Below are positions 53,641 through 62,220 of a stretch of 62,505 nt of DNA, piece after piece. This DNA is from an uncultured Lachnospiraceae bacterium (GTDB lineage Bacteria > Bacillota > Clostridia > Lachnospirales > Lachnospiraceae): the NCBI GenBank assembly GCA_902781895.1, contig CACZLA010000018.1, forward strand, positions 1-62,505, written 5' to 3'. Positions within the stretch are counted from its first letter, which is position 1, and every line of letters begins with the position of its first letter. The notes beneath the pieces were generated by a model that was not told where the DNA came from, made no database searches, and was given only the letters and a program-made list of their open reading frames with translations. The translations under genes were made by a program, and so were the position numbers.

Positions 53641-55131
53641 ATGATATTATTAGTTCAGAACAATGCAGAATATGAGGTAGATCTCAGGGCTATGATAGGA
53701 GCCTTCTTTCTTGGGGAGAAGGTCAGAACTGCATCTCCCAGTGAGGTGGCTGACTACGGCCGACAGATGTTTACCGAGATAAAACTCATGATAACGGCAT
53801 TATATGATGAAAGAAATACGAGTATAAAAATGGAAGAACACGGAAGGGTTCTTTATTCCGCATATGTTTATGGAGATTTCAGTGACAGAAAAAGATTCCG
53901 TAATAAGCTGAAGCTTGCTATATACAGGCTTCTGTCAGAATACACCGGTCGTATCCTTCCCTGGGGCAGTATGACTGGAATGCGACCTACAAAGGTGGCT
54001 TCGGCTGCACTGGAAAAGGGAAAGATAAAAGAAGATATAATGGAGTATTACAGATATACTTATGATGTGACAGAGGAGAAAGCAAAGCTTGCAACAGAGG
54101 TTGCCATTTCCGAAAAGGAAGTGATAGATACCGTTAATCCTGTAACGGATTACTCCTTGTATATCGGAATTCCTTTCTGCCCTACCAGATGTCTGTATTG
54201 TTCATTTGCGGCTTATCCCATCATTGAGTATGAGTCAATGGTTGATGATTACGTAGAGGCGCTGAAACAGGAGCTGACATATATATCATTCCTGAACCGG
54301 CATAGGAATCTTGTGACCATTTATATAGGCGGCGGAACTCCCACATCGCTTTCGGAGAAGCAGCTGGCTGAGCTTATGAGTGCCGTGGAGAGTACATTTG
54401 ACCTGAGTCATCTAAGGGAATTCACCGTAGAGGCAGGCAGACCGGACAGCATCACCACGGAAAAGCTGGAGATCCTTAAAAAGCACAGATGCACAAGGAT
54501 AAGTATCAACCCGCAGACTATGAACAGCCACACTCTGAGAGTTATAGGACGGAGCCATACACCTGCCGATATTAAATGGGCTATGAATGAGGCAAGGAAA
54601 TGCGGTTTTAAGAATATTAATATGGATATCATCGCGGGCCTTCCGGGAGAAAATCTGAGTGATATGGAATACACCCTCAGTGAGCTGGATAAGATGAATC
54701 CCGAGTCTCTGACGGTTCATAGTCTTGCACTGAAGAGGGCGGCAAAGCTGAACCAGAGCTTTGATGATTATAAAAATGAGATCAATGTGGATACGGATAA
54801 GATGCTTCAGCTGGCTGCAAAATGGACTGCGAAAAGAGATATGAGTCCGTATTATCTGTATCGTCAGAAGAATATTGCGGGAAATCTGGAAAATGTGGGT
54901 TACGCCAAAGAAGGTATGGAATGTATCTATAACATCCTTATCATGGAGGAAAAGCTGGATACATTTGCGGCGGGAGCAGGAGCGGTAACCAGACTTCTGA
55001 ATCTTGAAAATGGTGCGATAACTCGTATCGACAGGGTTGAAAATGTAAAGAATGTTGAAGAATACATATCACGTTTAGATGAGATGATAGAGAGAAAATC
55101 ATCCGGAACGGCAGGGCGTGTGCTGACTTGA
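53641..55131 (+). CDS. hemZ: Radical SAM coproporphyrinogen dehydrogenase-like protein HemZ
   Basis: A 496-residue radical SAM protein. The first 170 residues are an N-terminal extension typical of Firmicutes HemZ, with GRILPWGSMTGMRPTK. The iron-sulfur cluster motif is GIPFCPTRCLYCSFAAYP, giving CxxxCxxC around residues 180-187, then YIGGGTPTSLSEKQL, RISINPQTMNSHTLRVIGR and MDIIAGLPGEN. HemZ-like proteins take part in oxygen-independent haem precursor oxidation in some bacteria; in strict anaerobes the real substrate is unclear. AAGGAGGG precedes the ATG. It normally lies before hisS and aspS; here a kinase gene is interposed. Confidence 0.93.
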   Translation: MILLVQNNAEYEVDLRAMIGAFFLGEKVRTASPSEVADYGRQMFTEIKLMITALYDERNTSIKMEEHGRVLYSAYVYGDFSDRKRFRNKLKLAIYRLLSEYTGRILPWGSMTGMRPTKVASAALEKGKIKEDIMEYYRYTYDVTEEKAKLATEVAISEKEVIDTVNPVTDYSLYIGIPFCPTRCLYCSFAAYPIIEYESMVDDYVEALKQELTYISFLNRHRNLVTIYIGGGTPTSLSEKQLAELMSAVESTFDLSHLREFTVEAGRPDSITTEKLEILKKHRCTRISINPQTMNSHTLRVIGRSHTPADIKWAMNEARKCGFKNINMDIIAGLPGENLSDMEYTLSELDKMNPESLTVHSLALKRAAKLNQSFDDYKNEINVDTDKMLQLAAKWTAKRDMSPYYLYRQKNIAGNLENVGYAKEGMECIYNILIMEEKLDTFAAGAGAVTRLLNLENGAITRIDRVENVKNVEEYISRLDEMIERKSSGTAGRVLT

Positions 55132-55133
55132 TA

Positions 55134-55196
55134 TATCATAAGTATTAAAAGTCAGAATGTATTACTGTTTGCAGGAAAAGTATGCTGTCCTTATGA
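55134..55196. repeat. Decayed structured repeat after hemZ
   Basis: tcataagtattaaaagtcag, then actgtttgcaggaaaa and gtccttatga follow the arm A plan (tip ctgtttgcagg) with several mismatches. It is probably an old copy. Confidence 0.5.
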
Positions 55197-55235
55197 AAAA
55201 AAATAATATACCAGATGGAGAGATGAAAAGATAAG

Positions 55236-57311
55236 ATGAATAGACGATGTTTGAACTGTATGCATGTATTTCAGGTGCCATCAGAAAGCATAAATGAAAA
55301 CTGTGTATGTCCCTTCTGCGGATTTGTGGAAAATACTCCTCCGCAGGAGGCTATTTACATGCCCGTGGGAGTTGTTATTAAGGACAGGTATGTTATCGGA
55401 ACCGTTATCGGAGCCGGTGGATTCGGAATAACCTACAGAGCCTGGGATCAGGTGCTTGAAAGTGTTGTATGTATAAAGGAATATTTCCCTCATGGTATTG
55501 CCGTCAGAACAACCGAAACAACGGTAAGCGTATATTCTTCGGGAAATATGTCATCCTTCAATAATGGCAAGAACAGATTTCTCAAGGAGGCGAGAAGCCT
55601 TGCGAAGTTCAATTCCGAAGTGGGAACAGTTTCGATTCATGATTTCTTTGAAGCAAATGGTACGGCCTACATAGTCATGGAGTACCTGGAAGGCTGCAAT
55701 ATGAAGGAATACATGAACAGTATGAACAGCCCTTTATCATATGATGATCTGTCAAACATAGCCCTCAGCGTCTGCCATGTTCTGGAAAAGGTACATGGCA
55801 TCGGCCTTATTCACAGAGATATAAGCCCGGATAATATATTCTGTTGTAAGAACGGAGTGATAAAGCTTATCGATTTTGGTGCCGTAAAGCAGGTTGAAGG
55901 TGAAGAGGGACTTTCGGCAACGGTTATTCTGAAGCATGGATTTGCTCCGGTGGAGCAGTATTCAAAGAGCGGGAATATAGGACCGTGGACGGATATCTAT
56001 TCTCTGGCGGCTACACTTTACAAGCTGGCAACAGGTGTTACACCTCCGGAATCCATAGATCGACTGGATACCGACAGGCTTGAGTATCCGGGACGTCTGA
56101 ACCCTCAGCTGCCTATGAGATTTTGTAACGCACTCATGAAAGCACTCTCCATCCAGATAGGAAACAGATATCAGACTGTGGCGGAATTCAGAGCTGCCCT
56201 TACAAATGGACCGGTAGACGATTCCACTGATCTTACTACCACTGTTACTACGGATGTTTATAACAATTTTGCTCCTATAAATAATAATCCGGTTAATATG
56301 CCGAATGATAACTCGGGCTATAGTAACACCGGTTACAATAACACGAGTTACAATAATTCCGGCTTCAATAACACCGGTTTCAACAAAGGCTATGATACCA
56401 CAGGCAATGACAGTAAAAACAACGGGGATGATAACAATAACAAAAAGCTGGTTCTGGTAGTCATTTCCATACTCGGAGCATGTCTTATTGCAGCGGCTGT
56501 TATGATCGTTATCCTCCTTGGGTCTTCAGACGATAAATCGAAAAAAGATGGAAAAACGACTGTGGCTGCTACTGAGGAAGAAACCACTGAGAAAGAAACA
56601 GATGATAAACAGACCACTGAAGCAGAAACTACAGAGGCAGAGACTACTGAAACTGTAACCACAGAAGCTGAAACCACAGAGGCTGAAACTACTGAAGCTG
56701 CGGGCTCCGGAAGTGAGGAGGATCTGTATACTAAGTTTGGCATAGACAGCTCAGATTTAGAGGACTATTCAAACAACCTTGATCCCAATGAGTACCTTTA
56801 TTACAATTCCGGAATCGGAGAATTCTTTTTTAAATATCCCGCACATCTGTTCAACTCCGTATCACTCAGTACGGATCCGGAGGACGGGGAATTTGGAGAT
56901 AATATCCAGAAGGTTACATTTGAAGGAAGTGACGGTGCTGTGCTGATATATACGGTGCAGAGAAGATATGACAATATGTCGGTAGAGGAATACACTGATA
57001 AAATAAATACTGATGAGCATAACAGGTATTATAACTTAAGTGATATACTTGTAAAGTCTGACGGTGACACGGGAAGGATAGTAGTGTCCGGAGATTATGA
57101 TTCTAATCAGACAAAGGTAGTATACGATCTGATAAAAATTGATGATCAGTATGTATACCAGATGCTTTCCATTAAACCAAGTTATAAGGATGAAGACGAA
57201 AGAGTTCAGTATGCTTATGTGACTGAGACCGAATACCGAACCTGTGGTTTTTCGGGATCGACATATACACCTCGTTCATATGAGGAATTTGTAGATTCCG
57301 GTCAGTACTGA
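55236..57311 (+). CDS. Transmembrane Ser/Thr kinase with N-terminal zinc ribbon
   Basis: A 691-residue kinase of a different type from the one at 29655. It starts with a zinc ribbon (CLNC at 5-8, CPFC at 25-28). The kinase domain (about 50-325) has IGAGGFGITYRAW, Lys81, HRDISPDN with Asp195, DFG at 213-215 and HGFAPVEQYSKSG in place of the common APE (here PVE). A Tyr/Asn/Gly-rich linker (GYNNTSYNNSGFNN) leads to a membrane segment near 404-428. Outside comes a Thr/Glu stalk (TTEAETTEAETTETVTTEAE) and a 190-residue outer domain with no known family. Such kinases are often near phosphatases, but none is adjacent here. It sits between hemZ and hisS. Confidence 0.9.
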   Translation: MNRRCLNCMHVFQVPSESINENCVCPFCGFVENTPPQEAIYMPVGVVIKDRYVIGTVIGAGGFGITYRAWDQVLESVVCIKEYFPHGIAVRTTETTVSVYSSGNMSSFNNGKNRFLKEARSLAKFNSEVGTVSIHDFFEANGTAYIVMEYLEGCNMKEYMNSMNSPLSYDDLSNIALSVCHVLEKVHGIGLIHRDISPDNIFCCKNGVIKLIDFGAVKQVEGEEGLSATVILKHGFAPVEQYSKSGNIGPWTDIYSLAATLYKLATGVTPPESIDRLDTDRLEYPGRLNPQLPMRFCNALMKALSIQIGNRYQTVAEFRAALTNGPVDDSTDLTTTVTTDVYNNFAPINNNPVNMPNDNSGYSNTGYNNTSYNNSGFNNTGFNKGYDTTGNDSKNNGDDNNNKKLVLVVISILGACLIAAAVMIVILLGSSDDKSKKDGKTTVAATEEETTEKETDDKQTTEAETTEAETTETVTTEAETTEAETTEAAGSGSEEDLYTKFGIDSSDLEDYSNNLDPNEYLYYNSGIGEFFFKYPAHLFNSVSLSTDPEDGEFGDNIQKVTFEGSDGAVLIYTVQRRYDNMSVEEYTDKINTDEHNRYYNLSDILVKSDGDTGRIVVSGDYDSNQTKVVYDLIKIDDQYVYQMLSIKPSYKDEDERVQYAYVTETEYRTCGFSGSTYTPRSYEEFVDSGQY

Positions 57312-57331
57312 TGGGTTTACCATACTGGTTG

Positions 57332-57360
57332 TTGGTTTTTACGTGAAGTTGTGATATAGT
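57332..57360 (+). promoter_or_regulatory. Likely promoter of hisS
   Basis: TTGGTT (57332-57337) and TATAGT (57355-57360) are 17 bases apart, starting 20 bases after the kinase stop. The leader to the start codon is under 35 bases and has no room for a T-box. Confidence 0.5.
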
Positions 57361-57398
57361 GGATAATCAAGTTACTGGACTAGAGAGGAGATATTATT

Positions 57399-58751
57399 TT
57401 GGCAATGAAGAAAAAGCCGGTTACAGGCATGAAGGACATACTTCCCAGAGAGATGGAAATAAGAGACTATGCGATAGGTCTTATAAAGGATACTTATAAA
57501 ACCTTTGGATTTACATCGGTTGAGACTCCTGCTGTAGAGCATATAGAGAATCTCAGCAGTAATCAGGGCGGAGAGAACGAGAAGCTTATCTTCAAGGTGC
57601 TTAAAAGAGGTGACAAGCTTACTTCGGCAGTAAATAAGATGGTCAGCTCTTCGAAAATAGAGAGCGGTGATGCAGGTGAAAATGGACCGGACATCGGTTC
57701 CCTTACCGACAGCGGACTCAGGTACGATCTGACCCTGCCCCTTTCAAGATATTATTCAAATAATGCGAATGAGCTTCCAAGCCCTTTTAAGGCACTTCAG
57801 ATGGGAAATGTATGGCGCGCCGACAGACCTCAGAGAGGTCGTTATCGCCAGTTCATGCAGTGCGATATAGATATATTGGGTGAACCGGGAATCATTGCCG
57901 AGATAGAGCTGATACTTGCGACCACAACTCTCCTCGGTAAACTGGATTTTAAAAAGTTTACTATCAGAATAAATGACCGCAGGATACTTAAAGCTATGGC
58001 ATCCTACAGCGGATTTGATGAGAAGGACTACGATACAGTATTTATAATACTTGATAAGATGGACAAGATAGGTCTTGAAGGAGTTAAGGAAGAACTCCTG
58101 AAGGAAGGCTATGAAGCCGGAAAGGTTGAAAAGTATCTCGGAATGTATGGAGAGCTTGTTGGTGATGAAGAGTCATCTGCCGGGAAGGATTCCATTTCCG
58201 ATGATTCAATAAAGGCCATCAGATATATAAAGGATGAGCTGGGAGATTATCTGGACGAAGAGGTGTCCGAAAATCTTGAGACCATTATCACAAGTGTTGA
58301 GGGAGCCAAGGCAGCTGACTTCTCAGTGAAGTTCGATCCTACACTTGTAAGAGGTATGTCTTACTACACAGGTCCTATATTTGAAATATCCATGGATGAA
58401 TACGGCGGATCTGTGGGCGGAGGCGGACGTTATGATGAGATGATTGGAAAGTTCACCGGTCAGTCAACCCCTGCAGTGGGATTCTCTATAGGATTTGAGA
58501 GAATAATAATGCTTCTTCTCGAGTCGGATTTCCAGGTTCCGGGCAGTGGCTCAAAGAAGGCTTATCTTATAGAAAAGGGAATGCCTGCAGATAAGCTTGG
58601 AAAGATAATGGAAATGGCGAAAGAAGAAAGAAACAGCGGAACTATAGTTAACATTTCCATAATGAAAAAGAATAAGAAGTTCCAGAAGGATAAGCTTCAG
58701 GAAGAGGGTTATACCGAAATAACGGAGTTTTTTAAAGATAGAGATTATTGA
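57399..58751 (+). CDS. hisS: Histidine-tRNA ligase
   Basis: A 450-residue class II aminoacyl-tRNA synthetase. The N-terminus has PVTGMKDILPREMEIRDYA, motif 2 is MGNVWRADRPQRGRYRQFMQ, then DIDILGEPG, the histidine-specific segment VRGMSYYTGPIFEI near residue 320, motif 3 in AVGFSIGFERI and GGGGRYDEMI. The C-terminal anticodon domain is shortened. The reading frame starts at TTG 57399, eight bases after GAGAGGAG; an ATG two codons later (57405) is possible. It is followed by a wall-binding protein gene and then aspS, instead of aspS directly as usual. Confidence 0.95.
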   Translation: MAMKKKPVTGMKDILPREMEIRDYAIGLIKDTYKTFGFTSVETPAVEHIENLSSNQGGENEKLIFKVLKRGDKLTSAVNKMVSSSKIESGDAGENGPDIGSLTDSGLRYDLTLPLSRYYSNNANELPSPFKALQMGNVWRADRPQRGRYRQFMQCDIDILGEPGIIAEIELILATTTLLGKLDFKKFTIRINDRRILKAMASYSGFDEKDYDTVFIILDKMDKIGLEGVKEELLKEGYEAGKVEKYLGMYGELVGDEESSAGKDSISDDSIKAIRYIKDELGDYLDEEVSENLETIITSVEGAKAADFSVKFDPTLVRGMSYYTGPIFEISMDEYGGSVGGGGRYDEMIGKFTGQSTPAVGFSIGFERIIMLLLESDFQVPGSGSKKAYLIEKGMPADKLGKIMEMAKEERNSGTIVNISIMKKNKKFQKDKLQEEGYTEITEFFKDRDY

Positions 58752-58844
58752 TCAGAAACAGAAATATTGTTCATAGAAAGCGATTATTAATCAGAGAACG
58801 AGTGATAAAAGATTTTCAGAAACGATAAGGAAAAGAGGTTCGCT

Positions 58845-60269
58845 ATGAGAATTAAAAAAACTAGTATCATGAAATATATCGTTATGGTTTTGGCGGTTCT
58901 TTTCGCGGTCATGGCTATTCCATTTGCGGTAAATGCCGAAGGAGAAGGCTCAGACGAGCAGGAGTATAATGTTACAGTACACATATATAGTAAGTATGAT
59001 GGAAAGTATGAAGAAATAGATTATACTGCTGAAAAAGATGAAGAGGGTTATGTTCATATAGACATCAGTTCATTTAATTCGATGACCGTCACCGGATTTG
59101 GCTCTGAGCTTGTCAAGGCTGAATATGACGGAGTAGATGTGACAGACGTAGAGAGGATAGATGAAATCCCCACAAAGGATAAGACGCTGACGATTTATGT
59201 TGATAGATTATTTGAAAACGTCTACAATTTCTTTAATGTTGATGGAGTGTTAGTGTCACAGATTAAGGACAGGGTTAATGTTGCCGAAAGCAAAAAGTAT
59301 AAGATAAAAAAATTCTCTATCGATGATGTGGGTCTGGATAAAGATCAGGCAAAAAATCTCAAAATATACGGATATGGAATGACGGCGACCTGGGACCCGA
59401 TAGTAAAGCCGGATCCAAATAAGGATACGATATACAAAACGGGAAAAGTGGTAAAGCTTGAAGGACCTAAAAATTTTAATGTAGCATATGAATATGCAGA
59501 GTTTTTCAATATTGTTTATAATTTTAACGGAACTACACTTTCTCCGAAGAGTTATCCGACATCAAAATGGGAAACGGATTTTGAAAACTTTGGTACATTT
59601 GAGAAAAAGCCTTTCACTGTAAAGCTTGGAATCATAAATGGTATAGATATATTTACGGAAAATGATTTTTATGTAGCTCCTCTCAGTATGGAAGGTTATA
59701 AGTTTGTTGGATGGAAGGATGAGTCCACCGGAACAGTATACGAAAACGGAACTGAGTATACGATCACTCCGGTAACTGAAAAACTGTTAGAACCTAAAGA
59801 ATCTACAGAGATAATCTTAACAGCTCAGTGGGAAGAAGATTCTCCGGAGCCTGAGCCTGAACCGGATCCCGGAAAGACTGATTACAGTAATGAGTGGGTA
59901 GACGGGAAATGGTATAATGCCGATGGTACTCAGACATATGACGGAATCATGAGCTGGAAACAGAATGCCAAGGGCTGGTGGATTGAAGACACTAAGGGCT
60001 GGTATGCTAAGGCTCAGTGGCAGAAGATTGACGGCAAGTGGTATTATTTCACAGAGGACGGGTACATGGATTATTCGGAGTACAGAGATGGCTGCTGGCT
60101 TGGCGCGGACGGTGCCTGGGATATGCATTATTTTGGCGGTCGCTGGTTGAAGGATGCTAATGGCTGGTGGTATGAGGATGGCATAGGCTGGTATCCGCAG
60201 GATCAGTCACTTTGGATCGACGGAGTTAAGTATCACTTTTTGGAAACCGGATACTGGGACGGAAAATAA
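58845..60269 (+). CDS. Secreted protein with MucBP/InlB-like and aromatic wall-binding repeats
   Basis: A 474-residue exported protein. The signal peptide is clear (MKYIVMVLAVLFAVMAIPFA, cleaved near the AxA in VNAEG, about residue 31). The body is acidic and beta-rich with weak InlB-like modules (GYKFVGWKDESTGTVYENG, then ILTAQWEED). A Pro/Glu linker (EPEPEPDPG) precedes the C-terminal wall-binding repeats, beginning NEWVDGKWYNADGTQTY and ending VKYHFLETGYWDG, nearly parallel to those of the protein at 50414. AAAAGAGG precedes the ATG. No catalytic motif was seen. It lies within the hisS-aspS pair. Confidence 0.82.
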   Translation: MRIKKTSIMKYIVMVLAVLFAVMAIPFAVNAEGEGSDEQEYNVTVHIYSKYDGKYEEIDYTAEKDEEGYVHIDISSFNSMTVTGFGSELVKAEYDGVDVTDVERIDEIPTKDKTLTIYVDRLFENVYNFFNVDGVLVSQIKDRVNVAESKKYKIKKFSIDDVGLDKDQAKNLKIYGYGMTATWDPIVKPDPNKDTIYKTGKVVKLEGPKNFNVAYEYAEFFNIVYNFNGTTLSPKSYPTSKWETDFENFGTFEKKPFTVKLGIINGIDIFTENDFYVAPLSMEGYKFVGWKDESTGTVYENGTEYTITPVTEKLLEPKESTEIILTAQWEEDSPEPEPEPDPGKTDYSNEWVDGKWYNADGTQTYDGIMSWKQNAKGWWIEDTKGWYAKAQWQKIDGKWYYFTEDGYMDYSEYRDGCWLGADGAWDMHYFGGRWLKDANGWWYEDGIGWYPQDQSLWIDGVKYHFLETGYWDGK

Positions 60270-60273
60270 AGAC

Positions 60274-60305
60274 GTGTCATTCTGAGCAAAGTGAAGAATA
60301 TTATA
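60274..60305 (+). repeat. GTCATTCTGAG dispersed repeat, copy 4
   Basis: gtgtcattctgagcaaagtg, then aagaatattata, 20 bases before the aspS ATG. It differs from copy 3 by a few bases. Confidence 0.8.
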
Positions 60306-60324
60306 GTAAGGAAGAGGAAGAATT

Positions 60325-62115
60325 ATGGCAGAGAGTATGCAGGGTCTGAAGAGGACCCACAGATGTGCAGAGGTTGTAAACGCAGAGATTGGAAGTACAG
60401 TTACAGTGATGGGCTGGGTCCAGAAGAGTCGTAACAAGGGTGGTATCGTATTTACGGATCTCAGAGACAGAAGCGGTATCGTTCAGATAATATTTGAAGA
60501 GGAGACTGTTGGAGCTGAGGGCTTTGAAAAAGCAGGACGTCTTCATGCGGAGTATGTTATTGCAGTTACCGGAAAGCTTCAGAAGAGAGCCGGTGGTGTA
60601 AATGAGAATCTTGTGACAGGTGAGCTGGAGATAATTGCCGATTCTATCAGAATTCTTTCAGAGGCAGAGACTCCTCCATTTCCTGTTGAGGAAAATCTTC
60701 AGACTAAAGAGGATATCCGTCTTAAGTATCGTTTCCTTGATCTGAGACGTCCTGATATCCAGAAGAATATTATTCTCAGAAGTAAGGTTACTACTACAGT
60801 TCGTGCATTTCTTGCGGATGAAGGTTTCCTTGAGATAGAGACACCTATTCTTTGTAAATCAACACCTGAGGGTGCCCGTGATTATCTCGTACCGAGCCGT
60901 GTGCATCCCGGAAATTTCTACGCACTGCCTCAGTCACCGCAGTTGTTCAAGCAGCTTCTGATGTGCTCAGGCTACGACAGATATTTCCAGATAGCAAAGT
61001 GCTTCCGTGACGAGGATCTTCGTGCAGACAGACAGCCGGAGTTCACACAGATAGATATGGAGCTCAGCTTCGTAGATGAAAATGATGTAATGGATGTAAA
61101 TGAGCGTCTGATCCAGAGAATGTTCAAGGATGCGATAGGCGTTGACGTGCAGCTTCCTATCCAGAGAATGACATGGGCAGAGGCTATGGACAGATTTGGT
61201 TCCGATAAGCCGGACCTGAGATTCGGAATGGAGCTTACAGACATCGCTGATGCGGTTAAGGATACAGAGTTTGTAGTATTTAAGTCAGCTCTTGATGCAG
61301 GTGGTGCGGTTCGTGCCATCAATGCAGAAGGTATGGGCGGAATGGCCCGCAAGAAGCTGGATGCCCTGACAGAGTTTGTAAAGGGCTATGGAATGAAGGG
61401 ACTTGCTTATATCAATATCAGTCCTGAGGGCGAGGAGAAGTGCTCCTTTGCAAAGTTCATGACAGAGGAAGAGCTTGCAGCAATAAAGGAAAAGACCGGA
61501 GCAAAGAACGGCGACCTTATTCTGATCCTTGCAGATACCAAGAAAAAACTGGTGCTTGAAACACTTGGTGCCCTGAGATGCCATTTGGCTGACCAGATGG
61601 GACTTACAAGAAAAGACGATTTCAGATTTGTATGGATCACAGAGTTCCCGCTTCTTGAGTGGAGCGAGGAAGAGGAAAGATTCGTTGCCATGCATCATCC
61701 ATTTACCATGCCTATGGAGGAAGACCTGGACAAGATCGAGTCTGATCCGGGGGCAGTACGTGCCAAGGCATACGACATCGTTCTTAACGGTGTAGAGCTG
61801 GGAGGCGGTTCAGTCCGTATCCATCAGGATGATATACAGGAGCTTATGTTCAAGACTATCGGACTTGAGAAAGAGGATGCAAACGACAAGTTCGGATTCC
61901 TGCTTACAGCATTTAAGTACGGAGTACCGCCACACGCAGGACTTGCCTATGGTCTCGATAGACTGCTTATGCTTATGTGCCAGGCAGACTCCATCCGTGA
62001 CGTTATGGCATTCCCTAAGGTAAAGGATGCATCCGATCTTATGTGTGAAGCCCCGAACGTAGTTGATGAGATCCAGCTGAAGGAGCTGGGGATTGAGATA
62101 ACAACAGAAGAGTAA
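60325..62115 (+). CDS. aspS: Aspartate-tRNA ligase
   Basis: A 596-residue class II synthetase of the bacterial (long) type. The N-terminal OB fold has VTVMGWVQKSRNKGGIVF and DLRDRSGIVQIIF. The catalytic core has YRFLDLRRPDIQKN, TPEGARDYLVPSR, ALPQSPQLFKQLLM and motif 2, CFRDEDLRADRQPEFTQID. The bacterial insertion (GAD domain) occupies about 300-410. The ATP-binding motif 3 lies in GLAYGLDRLLMLM near residue 535. AGGAAGAGGAAG precedes the ATG. It is the last gene in the window; no known partner lies to the right before the edge. Confidence 0.97.
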   Translation: MAESMQGLKRTHRCAEVVNAEIGSTVTVMGWVQKSRNKGGIVFTDLRDRSGIVQIIFEEETVGAEGFEKAGRLHAEYVIAVTGKLQKRAGGVNENLVTGELEIIADSIRILSEAETPPFPVEENLQTKEDIRLKYRFLDLRRPDIQKNIILRSKVTTTVRAFLADEGFLEIETPILCKSTPEGARDYLVPSRVHPGNFYALPQSPQLFKQLLMCSGYDRYFQIAKCFRDEDLRADRQPEFTQIDMELSFVDENDVMDVNERLIQRMFKDAIGVDVQLPIQRMTWAEAMDRFGSDKPDLRFGMELTDIADAVKDTEFVVFKSALDAGGAVRAINAEGMGGMARKKLDALTEFVKGYGMKGLAYINISPEGEEKCSFAKFMTEEELAAIKEKTGAKNGDLILILADTKKKLVLETLGALRCHLADQMGLTRKDDFRFVWITEFPLLEWSEEEERFVAMHHPFTMPMEEDLDKIESDPGAVRAKAYDIVLNGVELGGGSVRIHQDDIQELMFKTIGLEKEDANDKFGFLLTAFKYGVPPHAGLAYGLDRLLMLMCQADSIRDVMAFPKVKDASDLMCEAPNVVDEIQLKELGIEITTEE

Positions 62116-62156
62116 AATTATTTGTTGGAATGGGAGAAGCATAAGAGTTTGATTGT

Positions 62157-62220
62157 CAATCTATAGTTAAAGCAATCTTTTGTTAAAGCAATCTATAGTT
62201 AAAGCAATCTTTTGTTAAAG
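62157..62220. repeat. Four 16-bp tandem units after aspS
   Basis: The units caatctatagttaaag and caatcttttgttaaag alternate twice (period 32) with no gap. They lead straight into the 73-bp array. No coding frame is evident. Confidence 0.95.

Noticed and set aside
57312-57398. T-box leader before hisS
   Set aside because: The gap is only 87 bases and a likely promoter takes up part of it; no T-box sequence or terminator stem is seen.
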